Of a stretch of 7,156 nucleotides of DNA, positions 1 through 5,748 are shown piece after piece. The DNA is from Chloroflexota bacterium (lineage in GTDB: Bacteria > Chloroflexota > Anaerolineae > UBA1429): assembly GCA_012513595.1 (NCBI GenBank), contig JAAZBY010000220.1:1-7156 (forward strand). Reading direction: 5' to 3'. The position numbers and the translations under genes are program-made. The notes below the pieces were generated by a model. That model did no database searches. It saw only the letters and a program-made list of their open reading frames with translations, and had not been told where the DNA came from. Each line of letters opens with the position of its first letter. The first letter of the stretch is position 1.

Positions 1-190
1 CGGCCAGCTGCCCGGGGCGAACGCCGGGGTCGTGGGAGCCCTTGTCTCCGCTGGTGAGGAGGACATAGTCGATGAGGCGGCCGTCCTTGGCCCACTTGGC
101 GATGGTGGCGGCGCAGCCGAACTCGGGGTCGTCGGGGTGGGCGCCGACGACCATGACGGTCTCCGGGCGCTCAGACTGTGCGGTGGTCAT
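1..190 (-). CDS. PIG-L/LmbE family deacetylase, N-terminal part (runs off the window)
   Basis: Only the first 63 codons are present; the gene reads leftward and continues beyond position 1. The N-terminus carries a hydrophobic strand (VMVVGAHPDD) with the family's AHPDD zinc-binding motif at residues 17-21 (His18 and Asp21 being the expected metal ligands), then PEFG at 22-25 and the LLTSGDKGSHDP segment at about 44-55. These features are characteristic of PIG-L/LmbE deacetylases, zinc enzymes that remove acetyl groups from N-acetylglucosaminyl substrates, including the MshB and BshB enzymes of mycothiol and bacillithiol synthesis. The substrate cannot be decided from this fragment. No signal peptide is visible, so a cytoplasmic location is likely. 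The ATG at 188-190 is preceded by an AAAGGA-type ribosome binding site with a rather long spacer of about 13 nt. It is divergent from proB and has its own promoter. The family call is firm; the specific role is open. Confidence 0.88.
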   Translation of the reverse strand, partial: MTTAQSERPETVMVVGAHPDDPEFGCAATIAKWAKDGRLIDYVLLTSGDKGSHDPGVRPGQLA

Positions 191-270
191 AAGGCGTACA
201 GGGTCCTTTCGCTAGGGGCAGGCCCACGGCGGGCGCGGCCAGGAACAGCGCCCGGCCCGCCCGGTAAGAG

Positions 271-299
271 ATTCTAGAACCCGAGGGGCGCCCGGTCAA
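271..299 (-). promoter_or_regulatory. Sigma70-type promoter for the PIG-L gene
   Basis: Reading the minus strand, a TTGACC -35 box (294-299) is followed by a 17-nt spacer and a TAGAAT -10 box (271-276). Each hexamer matches the consensus at five of six positions. Transcription would start near 264, giving a leader of about 74 nt before the ATG at 190. The spacing and match are good enough to stand out in such GC-rich DNA, but there is no experimental support. Confidence 0.6.
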
Positions 300-305
300 A
301 CGCGG

Positions 306-346
306 CCCCGCGGCCCCGCACCCCCCGCGCGCCCTTGGTGCCCCCC
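306..346 (-). other. G-quadruplex-like G-run tract between the divergent promoters
   Basis: On the minus strand five runs of three or more G occur in a row: 341-346 (six), 332-334 (three), 321-326 (six), 314-317 (four) and 306-309 (four). The loops between them are 6, 5, 3 and 4 nt. This fits the usual intramolecular G-quadruplex pattern (four G3+ runs with loops of 1-7 nt). Part of it is also an imperfect tandem duplication with an 8-bp period (301-319). It lies between the two divergent promoters and overlaps the proB -35 box and spacer. It may affect promoter opening, or may just be a GC-rich spacer; folding is not shown. Confidence 0.4.
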
Positions 347-364
347 GCCGGCCCGTGCTATAAT
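335..364 (+). promoter_or_regulatory. Extended -10 promoter for proB and the downstream cluster
   Basis: A perfect TATAAT (359-364) is preceded by TGC, giving the extended -10 form TGnTATAAT. A weak -35 box, TTGGTG (335-340), lies 18 nt upstream. An extended -10 commonly compensates for a poor -35. The predicted start is near 371, leaving a leader of about 28 nt. This is the only convincing promoter seen upstream of proB, and none of similar quality was noticed before the terminator at 5607, which supports co-transcription of the four genes. Confidence 0.72.
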
Positions 365-387
365 CCCATCCTATTCCCAGCACCCAC

Positions 388-401
388 GAGGCAGACCAGT
401 G
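388..401 (+). promoter_or_regulatory. Ribosome binding site fixing the GTG start of proB
   Basis: GAGG at 388-391 sits 7 nt before GTG at 399-401. No other in-frame ATG or GTG lies between here and the conserved kinase motif at codon 22, so this SD/GTG pair fixes the start. Confidence 0.7.
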
Positions 402-1550
402 ACCAAGGATCCCTCCCTTCAGCCCGGCCACCCGGCGGCCCGGTGGCGCCGCGTCGTCGTCAAGGTCGGCACCTCCACCCTGACCGCTTCCTCCGGCCGG
501 CTCTGCCCGCCGCGCATGGTCGACCTGGTGCGCCAGGTGGCCGCCCTGCGCGACCTCGGCGCCGACGTGGTGGTCGTCTCTTCCGGGGCGCAGCAGGCCG
601 GCCGTGAGCGGCTGGGCTACCCCCGGGAAGACAAGACCATCCCCTTCAAGCAGATGCTGGCCGCCGTCGGCCAGGGCCGCCTGATGCACCTGTGGGAGCA
701 GTATTTCGACCTCTACGACATCGTCGTGGCGCAGGTGCTCCTCACCCGCGAGGACGTCGACGACCGCAAGCGCTACATCACCGTGCGCGACACGTTCGAG
801 AGCCTTATCCAGCGCGACATCGTGCCGGTGGTGAACGAGAACGACGCCGTGGCCACCGACGAGATCAAGGTGGGGGATAACGACAACCTCTCTGCCCTGG
901 TGGCCAACCTCATCGAGGCCGACCTGCTCGTCCTCCTCACCGATACCGACGGGCTCTTTACCGCCGACCCCGCGCTCGACCCGACGGCCCGCATCATCGA
1001 ACGGGTCGAACGGATCGACCAGAGCATCTACGACTTGGCCGGCGGCAGCCAGTCTGGCTTGGGGACGGGCGGCATGGTGACCAAGATCGCCGCGGCCGAC
1101 ATCGCCACGCGCGGCGGCGCCGAGGTGATCATCGCCAACGGCGGGCGAGAGGGCGCCCTCCTCGACATCTGGGAGGGGCGCGGCCCGGCCACGCACTTCC
1201 CCGCCCTGGTGAGCCGCGCCGAGGGGCGCAAACGCTGGCTTCTGACCCAGACGGTCACCTCGGGCAGCGTCCTGGTGGACGAGGGCGCCGCCCGGGCCGT
1301 CCTCACCGCGGGGAAGAGCCTGCTGCCGGTGGGCATCGCCCAGGTGGCGGGTACCTTTGAGCGGGGCGCCCTCGTCAGCGTGCGCACGGCGGGGGATCAG
1401 GAGATCGCCCGCGGCCTGTGCAACTATTCCGCCGCCGACCTGCGGCGCATCCTGGGCCAGCACTCGCAAGACATCGTCGACGTGCTGGGCTTTGACTATG
1501 GGCCGGAGTTCATCCACCGGAACAACCTGGTGGTGTTGCGCGGCGGCTGA
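399..1550 (+). CDS. proB: Glutamate 5-kinase with C-terminal PUA domain
   Basis: This cytoplasmic kinase phosphorylates L-glutamate with ATP to gamma-glutamyl phosphate, the first and normally feedback-controlled step of proline synthesis. At 383 residues it is close to the full-length two-domain type (E. coli ProB is 367). The amino acid kinase domain shows KVGTSTL (22-28), SSGA (61-64), VNENDAV (145-151), VGDNDNLSA (158-166), TDTDGL (181-186) and GLGTGGMVTK (220-229), which together are diagnostic for the glutamate-binding and ATP-binding sites. The PUA domain follows from about residue 290 to the end (VDEGAARAV near its start, then the NYSAADLRRILG segment). All expected motifs are intact. 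Translation starts at GTG with GAGG 7 nt upstream. It is first in a four-gene unit and is followed after 91 bp by proA. ProB enzymes are usually inhibited by proline through the kinase domain; that is family knowledge, not visible here. Confidence 0.97.
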   Translation: MTKDPSLQPGHPAARWRRVVVKVGTSTLTASSGRLCPPRMVDLVRQVAALRDLGADVVVVSSGAQQAGRERLGYPREDKTIPFKQMLAAVGQGRLMHLWEQYFDLYDIVVAQVLLTREDVDDRKRYITVRDTFESLIQRDIVPVVNENDAVATDEIKVGDNDNLSALVANLIEADLLVLLTDTDGLFTADPALDPTARIIERVERIDQSIYDLAGGSQSGLGTGGMVTKIAAADIATRGGAEVIIANGGREGALLDIWEGRGPATHFPALVSRAEGRKRWLLTQTVTSGSVLVDEGAARAVLTAGKSLLPVGIAQVAGTFERGALVSVRTAGDQEIARGLCNYSAADLRRILGQHSQDIVDVLGFDYGPEFIHRNNLVVLRGG

Positions 1551-1572
1551 GGTCGCACGCGCCCGTTCGCGG

Positions 1573-1623
1573 GCCGCTCTCGGCCGCCCCTCGGCTGCCG
1601 AGGCCCGGCGGCCAGAGACCGGC
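1573..1623 (+). promoter_or_regulatory. Long imperfect hairpin in the proB-proA gap
   Basis: The 91-bp gap can fold into one stem of about 21 bp. The paired segments are 1573-1576 with 1620-1623, CTCT 1577-1580 with AGAG 1614-1617, GGCCGCC 1582-1588 with GGCGGCC 1607-1613, and CCTCGG 1589-1594 with CCGAGG 1598-1603. The loop is CTG, with small bulges at 1581, 1604-1606 and 1618-1619. It ends 2 nt before the proA ribosome binding site. There is no T-tract, so it does not look like an intrinsic terminator. A role in mRNA processing, stability or translation of proA is possible. GC-rich DNA folds easily, so function is unproven. A second small hairpin (GCCCG, TTCG, CGGGC, 1561-1574) abuts it. 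Confidence 0.45.
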
Positions 1624-1625
1624 AC

Positions 1626-1644
1626 AGGGGGAGACATAGACGTG
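1626..1644 (+). promoter_or_regulatory. Ribosome binding site fixing the GTG start of proA
   Basis: A strong AGGGGGAG (1626-1633) lies 8 nt before GTG at 1642-1644. The reading frame stays open far upstream into proB (to about 1357). This SD and the position of the conserved ProA N-terminus place the true start at 1642. Confidence 0.75.
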
Positions 1645-2913
1645 GTAAACCTGAAGGACATCGGGCAGCAAGCCCTGCAGGCGGGGCACGCCCTGGCGCT
1701 CTGCCCCAGCCTGGCGCGCGACGCGGCGCTGGAAGAGATCGCCCGCCGCCTGGAGGCGGCCGGCGAAGCGCTGTGGGCGGCCAACCGGGCCGACCTGGAC
1801 GAGGCCCGCGCCGCCCAGGTGGCCGCGCCCCTCCTGGACCGCGCCACGCTGACGCCGGCCAAGGTGGCCGGCATGGCCCAGGGCTGCCGCGACGTGGCCG
1901 CCCTGCCCGACACGCTTGGCGAGGTCTTTGACGGGCGCACCCTGCCGAACGGCCTGCGCATCGCCAAACGGCGCGTGCCGTTGGGGGTGCTGGGCGTCAT
2001 CTTTGAGTCGCGCCCCAACGTGACCATCGACATCAGCGCCCTGGCCATCAAGACGGGCAACGCCGCCATCATGCGCGGCGGGCGTGAGAGCCTGCGCACC
2101 AACATCGTCCTGGCCGATATGGTCCGCGAGGCCTGCGCGGCTGCCGGCCTGCCGGCTGATGCCGTCCAGCTGATCGCCTCTACCGAGCGGTCGCTGGTGC
2201 CCGCCCTCCTGGCGATGGACGATGTCATCGACCTGGTCATCCCCCGCGGCGGGCCCGGCCTGCAGGCGCTGGTCAAAGAGCACGCCCGCATGCCGGTGAT
2301 CTATGGTGGCATCGGCGTGTGCCATATCTACGTCGACGCCTCGGCCGACCTTGGGAAGGCCATCCCGCTGATCATGAACGCCAAGATTCAGGCGCCCTCG
2401 GTGTGTAACGCCGTGGAGACGCTCCTGGTGCACCGCGCGGTGGCGGCCGAGTTCATGCCGGCAGTGGTGGCGGCGCTGAACGCCGCCGGCGTCGAGGTGC
2501 GCGGGGACCAGGCCACGCTGGAGGCCCTGCGCGGCGCAGCAGGCATCGACCCGGCGCTGGTCAAGGCTGCCGGGCCCGATGACTATGGCCAGGAGTTCCT
2601 GGCCCTGGTCCTCTCGGTGCGGGTGGTCGACTCGCTCGATGAGGCGGTCGCGCATATCGCGCGCTACTCCACCCATCACTCTGACGCCATCCTGACCAAC
2701 GACTATGCCCACGCGACGCGGTTCGTGAGCGAGGTGGACTCTTCGGCGGTCTTTGTGAACGCCTCGACCCGCTTCAACGACGGCGGGCAGTTCGGGCTGG
2801 GGGCCGAGGTGGCCATCAGCACCCAGAAGCTACACGCCCGCGGCCCCGTCGGCGCCCAAGCCCTGACCACTTACAAATGGGTCGTCGAGGGAGACTGGCA
2901 CGTGCGCGCCTGA
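1642..2913 (+). CDS. proA: Glutamate-5-semialdehyde dehydrogenase (gamma-glutamyl phosphate reductase)
   Basis: ProA reduces gamma-glutamyl phosphate with NADPH to glutamate-5-semialdehyde, which cyclises spontaneously to pyrroline-5-carboxylate. The 423-residue product matches the usual length (E. coli 417). It shows the aldehyde dehydrogenase fold hallmarks in ProA form: FESRPNVT (121-128), KTGNAAIMRGG (137-147), IPRGGPG (200-206), the catalytic cysteine Cys255 in QAPSVCNAVE, and TRFNDGGQFGLGAE (376-389) near the C-terminus. No key residue is missing. The segment normally reading like IPVLGHxDGICHxYVD appears here as MPVIYGGIGVCHIYVD, a modest variation. The start is the GTG at 1642 with an optimal ribosome binding site. 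The gene is separated from proB by a structured 91-bp gap and is followed 33 bp later by the transaldolase-family gene. ProB and ProA are thought to channel the labile phosphate, which fits their adjacency. No proC is present in the window. Confidence 0.97.
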   Translation: MVNLKDIGQQALQAGHALALCPSLARDAALEEIARRLEAAGEALWAANRADLDEARAAQVAAPLLDRATLTPAKVAGMAQGCRDVAALPDTLGEVFDGRTLPNGLRIAKRRVPLGVLGVIFESRPNVTIDISALAIKTGNAAIMRGGRESLRTNIVLADMVREACAAAGLPADAVQLIASTERSLVPALLAMDDVIDLVIPRGGPGLQALVKEHARMPVIYGGIGVCHIYVDASADLGKAIPLIMNAKIQAPSVCNAVETLLVHRAVAAEFMPAVVAALNAAGVEVRGDQATLEALRGAAGIDPALVKAAGPDDYGQEFLALVLSVRVVDSLDEAVAHIARYSTHHSDAILTNDYAHATRFVSEVDSSAVFVNASTRFNDGGQFGLGAEVAISTQKLHARGPVGAQALTTYKWVVEGDWHVRA

Positions 2914-2946
2914 CGGTTCGGCCGTGACGATCCGGAAAGGGAGGTT

Positions 2947-4134
2947 ATGAGCGAAAGGCTATCGGCGGTCGAGCGACTGGCCCGGCTGCACACGGATACC
3001 GAGATCTGGTGGGATTCGTCACCCCTGGTGTATGCCCGCTGGCGCGCCGAGGTCCTCGGAGCCGCGGACGTCGCCGCGACCCTGAGCGGGGAGCTGCAGC
3101 GCCTCTGGGACCCCGATCGCCCCGCGGAGGGCCTCGTGCGCGGCGCTACCACCAACCCCCCGCTGGCCTGGCAGGCCGTCCAGGCGGACCTTCCGCATTG
3201 GGAGGGCGTCGCGCGTGAGGCGGCGCGGGGCTGCGCCGACGCGCGCGAGCACCTCTGGCGGGTGTACGGCGAGGTCTGCCGCGCCGGCGCCGAGCGCCTC
3301 CTGCTCCTCTACGAAGAGTCGGACGGGCAGTACGGGCACATCTGTGCCCAGGTGGACCCGCGCGCCCTGACCGATACCGAGACGATGCTGGCGCAGGCGC
3401 GCCGGCTGCACGCCCTCTCGCCCAACGTGATGATCAAGATGCCGGCCACGCGCGAGGGGATCGCCGGCCTGCGCGTCCTGTCGGCCCAGGGGATCGCCAC
3501 CACCGCCACCCTCTGCTTCTCGGTGGCGCAGCTGGTGGCCGTGGCCGAGGCGGCACAGCAGGGCTTTGATGAGGCGCGCGCCGCCGGGCGTGACCTGCAC
3601 GGCGCCCGCTGCTGCGCGGCGCTCATGCTGGGCCGCATGGAGGACGTGCCCCGCTTCCGGCAGGAGGCGGCCGAGCGCGGCCTGGCCCTCAGTGAGGCGG
3701 ACCTGCGCTGGGCCGGCGTGGCCATCGCCCGCCAGGCCTACGCCATCTACCGCGAGCGCGGCTATGAGGCGCGCCTGCTGTGCGCCTCGATGCGGCTGGG
3801 CCCCACGGTCGACGCAGAGACCCGCATCTGGCACCTCGAGCAGCTGGCCGGCGGGGCGCTGGTGCTGACCATCTTCCCCAACATCCTGGCCTCTTTCCTG
3901 GAGCTCTACTGCGAGCGGCCCCTGGCCCCGCGCATCGGCGAGCCGGTGCCGGCAGAGGTCCTCGATCGGCTGTTGCAGGTGCCCTACTTTCGCGAGGCCT
4001 ACGAGGAGGACGGCGTCGCCCCCGAGGGGTTCGTCGACCTGCCCGGCGTCCAGGCCACCGGCCGCTCCTTTTCGGAGGCGATGGACACCCTGGAACGCTG
4101 GACGCGCTCCGTCTACGAGGCCAGCGGGCAGTAG
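2947..4134 (+). CDS. Divergent transaldolase-family protein
   Basis: Transaldolases are cytoplasmic TIM-barrel enzymes of the pentose phosphate pathway that move a dihydroxyacetone unit through a lysine Schiff base. Family marks, in order: WWDSS with Asp23 (matching E. coli TalB Asp17), GATTNPP (66-72), VMIKMPAT with the Schiff-base Lys164, GIATTATLCFSVAQ (a TLLFS-type strand), LGRM with Arg230 (matching Arg181), CASMR with Ser281/Arg283 (phosphate site, matching the GASFR segment), and LAGGALVLTIFPN. The 395-residue length suits the longer transaldolase class. Two active-site positions differ: Gln135 in CAQVDP replaces the catalytic Glu (Glu96 in TalB), as in fructose-6-phosphate aldolases, and Met227 replaces the usual Phe (Phe178). 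These correspondences come from alignment by eye. It may be a standard tal, an aldolase, or an enzyme with another substrate; I leave the symbol blank. The ATG has GGGAGG just upstream. It lies 33 bp after proA, so is probably co-transcribed. Confidence 0.85.
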   Translation: MSERLSAVERLARLHTDTEIWWDSSPLVYARWRAEVLGAADVAATLSGELQRLWDPDRPAEGLVRGATTNPPLAWQAVQADLPHWEGVAREAARGCADAREHLWRVYGEVCRAGAERLLLLYEESDGQYGHICAQVDPRALTDTETMLAQARRLHALSPNVMIKMPATREGIAGLRVLSAQGIATTATLCFSVAQLVAVAEAAQQGFDEARAAGRDLHGARCCAALMLGRMEDVPRFRQEAAERGLALSEADLRWAGVAIARQAYAIYRERGYEARLLCASMRLGPTVDAETRIWHLEQLAGGALVLTIFPNILASFLELYCERPLAPRIGEPVPAEVLDRLLQVPYFREAYEEDGVAPEGFVDLPGVQATGRSFSEAMDTLERWTRSVYEASGQ

Positions 4135-4135
4135 T

Positions 4136-4164
4136 GCCCGCGCCGCCGGCCGGCCCGCGCGGGC
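4136..4164 (+). other. GC-rich hairpin after the transaldolase-family gene
   Basis: GCCCGCGC (4136-4143) pairs perfectly with GCGCGGGC (4157-4164), and the 13-nt loop is itself partly self-complementary. It begins 2 nt after the stop codon and has no T-tract. It could shield the 3' end of the upstream message or be chance pairing in GC-rich DNA. The remaining gap to the next gene carries only a strong ribosome binding site. Confidence 0.3.
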
Positions 4165-4204
4165 CGCTCGCAGACAGATACCACTTCCTAGGAGGGAGCC
4201 AGCC

Positions 4205-5587
4205 ATGCGCACTGTGACCGAACCTGCACGCGAGGTCCCCGTCGTCGTCGAGGCGGATGTGGTCGTCTGTGGCGGGGGGCCGGGGGGCTTCCCGGCGGCC
4301 ATCGCCGCGGCGCGGCACGGCGCCCGCACGGTGCTCATCGAGCGCTACGGCTTTATGGGGGGCCTGGCGACGGCCGGGCTGGTGGCCCCCATCCTTGGCC
4401 ATACGGCGTCCGAGAGCCACACGCCCATCGTGGAGGGGATCCTCAAGGAGGCCACCGAACGCATGCACGCCCTGGGCTGCGCCCCTACCTGGGAGGAGGC
4501 CCTCGGCGAATGGGGCGTGCGCTTTGACGCGGAGGCGCTCAAGCTGGTCATCGACGAGATGTGCCAGGAGGCCGGCGTGCACCTCATGCTGCATGCCATG
4601 ATCTCCTCGGTGATCATGGAGGGAGAGCGGATCGCCGCTGTCGTGGTGGAGAGCAAGTCGGCGCGCCAGGCGGTGGCCGGGCGCATCTTTATCGACGCCA
4701 CCGGCGACGCCGACGTGGCGGCGCGCGCCGGGGCGCCCACCACCCAGGGGCGCGCCTTTGACGGCCGGGGAGAGTCGATGGGCTCCTTCTTCCACCTGGC
4801 CGGGTTCGCGCCACTCTCTGACGAGCGCCAGCGTGAGCTGCGCCTGCAGATCGAGCGGGAGATGGAGGACGGGCGCTTCCGCTTCTACAACCCCGGATTC
4901 CTGAACGCCAACGCCCATCACAAGGACCACACCTCCGCCAACATGACCCGCTTTAGCGGCGACTCGACCGACGCGGCCGACATGACCCGTGCTGAGACGG
5001 CCATCCGCCGCGACGTGTGGGCGCTCCTGCGCTACCTGCGCGCCACGGCGCCCGAGTTCCAGGACGCCTACATCCAGCAGACTTCGCCCCAGGTGGGCCC
5101 CCGCGAGAGCCGCCAGATCGTGGGCCCCTACGCCCTCACGGGCGATGACGTGCACCGCGGGGCCAAGTGCGACGACGCCATCGCCCGCGGCTCCTGGTGG
5201 ATCGACATCCACTGCCCGCTGGGCAACACCTACCCAGTGCACCTCTGCACGGTCGAGTGCCCCAAGGGCGCCGACTGCCCCTTCTGGGCCGCCGAGCACG
5301 ACAGGATGCGATCGCGCGCCGAGCTCTACCCGCCCAAGGGGGACTGGTACGACATCCCCTACCGCAGCCTCCTTTCGGTGGGGGTGCCGAACCTGTTGGC
5401 CTCGGGGCGCTGCATCTCGGCCACCCATGAGGGGATGGCCGGGGCGCGGGTGATGGGCACCTGCATGGCCATCGGGCAGGCTGCCGGCACCGCCGCGGCC
5501 CTGGCCGTGGCCGCCGGCGTCGACCCGGCGGCGCTGGACGTCCGGGCGCTCCAGGAGGCCCTGCGCGCCGACGGGGCGCTGGTGTAG
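4205..5587 (+). CDS. FAD-dependent oxidoreductase, PF12831 (FAD_oxidored) type
   Basis: This is a 460-residue flavoprotein of unknown substrate. The N-terminal Rossmann strand reads VVVCGGGPGGFPAA, with GGGPGG at 23-28, and the acidic end of beta-2 is Glu46 in LIERYGFMGG, followed by the LATAG segment. Further FAD-fold marks are FIDATGDADVAARAGAP (DATGD at 164-168), RESRQIVG (300-307) with the ALTGDD segment after it, and the C-terminal LLASGRCISATHEGMAGAR plus MGTCMAIGQAAGTAAA block that closes the flavin site. This order is typical of PF12831 proteins, which are often found in sugar or carboxylic acid gene sets. No signal peptide or membrane helix is evident. It carries an unusual cysteine-rich stretch: Cys322, Cys337, Cys348, Cys352 and Cys358. 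The ATG is preceded by AGGAGGGAG (4190-4198) at 6-nt spacing. It is last in the proBA cluster, followed by a strong terminator. Family call firm; reaction unknown. Confidence 0.87.
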   Translation: MRTVTEPAREVPVVVEADVVVCGGGPGGFPAAIAAARHGARTVLIERYGFMGGLATAGLVAPILGHTASESHTPIVEGILKEATERMHALGCAPTWEEALGEWGVRFDAEALKLVIDEMCQEAGVHLMLHAMISSVIMEGERIAAVVVESKSARQAVAGRIFIDATGDADVAARAGAPTTQGRAFDGRGESMGSFFHLAGFAPLSDERQRELRLQIEREMEDGRFRFYNPGFLNANAHHKDHTSANMTRFSGDSTDAADMTRAETAIRRDVWALLRYLRATAPEFQDAYIQQTSPQVGPRESRQIVGPYALTGDDVHRGAKCDDAIARGSWWIDIHCPLGNTYPVHLCTVECPKGADCPFWAAEHDRMRSRAELYPPKGDWYDIPYRSLLSVGVPNLLASGRCISATHEGMAGARVMGTCMAIGQAAGTAAALAVAAGVDPAALDVRALQEALRADGALV

Positions 5588-5606
5588 GGCCGGGCAGCAA
5601 GGACCT

Positions 5607-5650
5607 AAGGCCGGGCGGGGCTGCGAGCAGCCCCGCCCGGCCTTTCCGTT
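5607..5650 (+). terminator. Intrinsic terminator closing the proBA cluster
   Basis: A perfect 17-bp inverted repeat (5607-5623 with 5628-5644) has a CGAG tetraloop (5624-5627). It is followed by a short, imperfect T-rich run (TTTCCGTT, overlapping the stem end). It starts 19 nt after the flavoprotein stop and lies just before a new promoter. The T-tract is weak, but stem length and position make this a convincing terminator. Because the stem starts with AA and ends with TT, some activity on the other strand is also possible, but no convergent gene is present. Confidence 0.85.
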
Positions 5651-5661
5651 CCTCCGGGTGC

Positions 5662-5690
5662 TTGACACCCCTCCCCCCGCCGTGCACAAT
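5662..5690 (+). promoter_or_regulatory. Sigma70 promoter for the Gfo/Idh-TIM barrel unit
   Basis: A perfect TTGACA -35 box (5662-5667) is followed by a 17-nt spacer and CACAAT (5685-5690, four of six to consensus). Transcription would start near 5697, giving a leader of about 50 nt. The -35 box is covered by an inverted repeat, GGGTG (5656-5660) and CACCC (5666-5670), and an 8-bp palindrome GTCGCGAC (5697-5704) lies at the predicted start. Either could be a repressor site; neither is recognised. The strict -35 with a weaker -10 suits a regulated promoter. Confidence 0.65.
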
Positions 5691-5748
5691 GGCCCCGTCG
5701 CGACCGAGCATGGACTGAGCGCATCGGCCACATCACAGGAGGATCGAC

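Noticed and set aside
32..277. A small plus-strand open frame (81 codons) over the start of the PIG-L gene
   Set aside because: It is antisense to the conserved AHPDD-containing N-terminus, Gly/Ala-rich, and has no convincing ribosome binding site.
1357..1641. Upstream extension of proA into proB (a possible ProB-ProA overlap or longer N-terminus)
   Set aside because: The frame is open there, but the extra residues are low-complexity and out of frame with ProB. The strong ribosome binding site and the conserved ProA N-terminus both point to GTG at 1642.
171..2291. A 706-codon open frame on the minus strand opposite proB and proA
   Set aside because: It is antisense to two clearly recognised genes, has low-complexity Arg/Ala/Gly/His-rich composition and no family motif. 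Long antisense frames are expected in GC-rich DNA when the sense codons favour G or C at position three.
1510..2712. A 400-codon minus-strand open frame opposite proA, and a similar 439-codon one at 3019-4338
   Set aside because: Both are His/Gly/Arg-rich shadows of conserved plus-strand genes, with no motif of their own.
5588..5606. GCCGGGC direct repeat of the terminator arm just after the flavoprotein stop, considered as an anti-terminator partner
   Set aside because: Only about seven bases match and they would compete poorly with the perfect 17-bp terminator stem.
5710..5718. Mini-ORF ATG-GAC-TGA in the leader of the Gfo/Idh gene, considered as a regulatory leader peptide
   Set aside because: It has only two codons, no ribosome binding site, and no run of regulatory codons. 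It is most likely chance.
3689..5731. A 680-codon open frame on the minus strand opposite the transaldolase-family and flavoprotein genes
   Set aside because: It runs through the terminator and opposite two recognised genes, with low-complexity composition and no recognisable domain. It is a GC-driven shadow frame.
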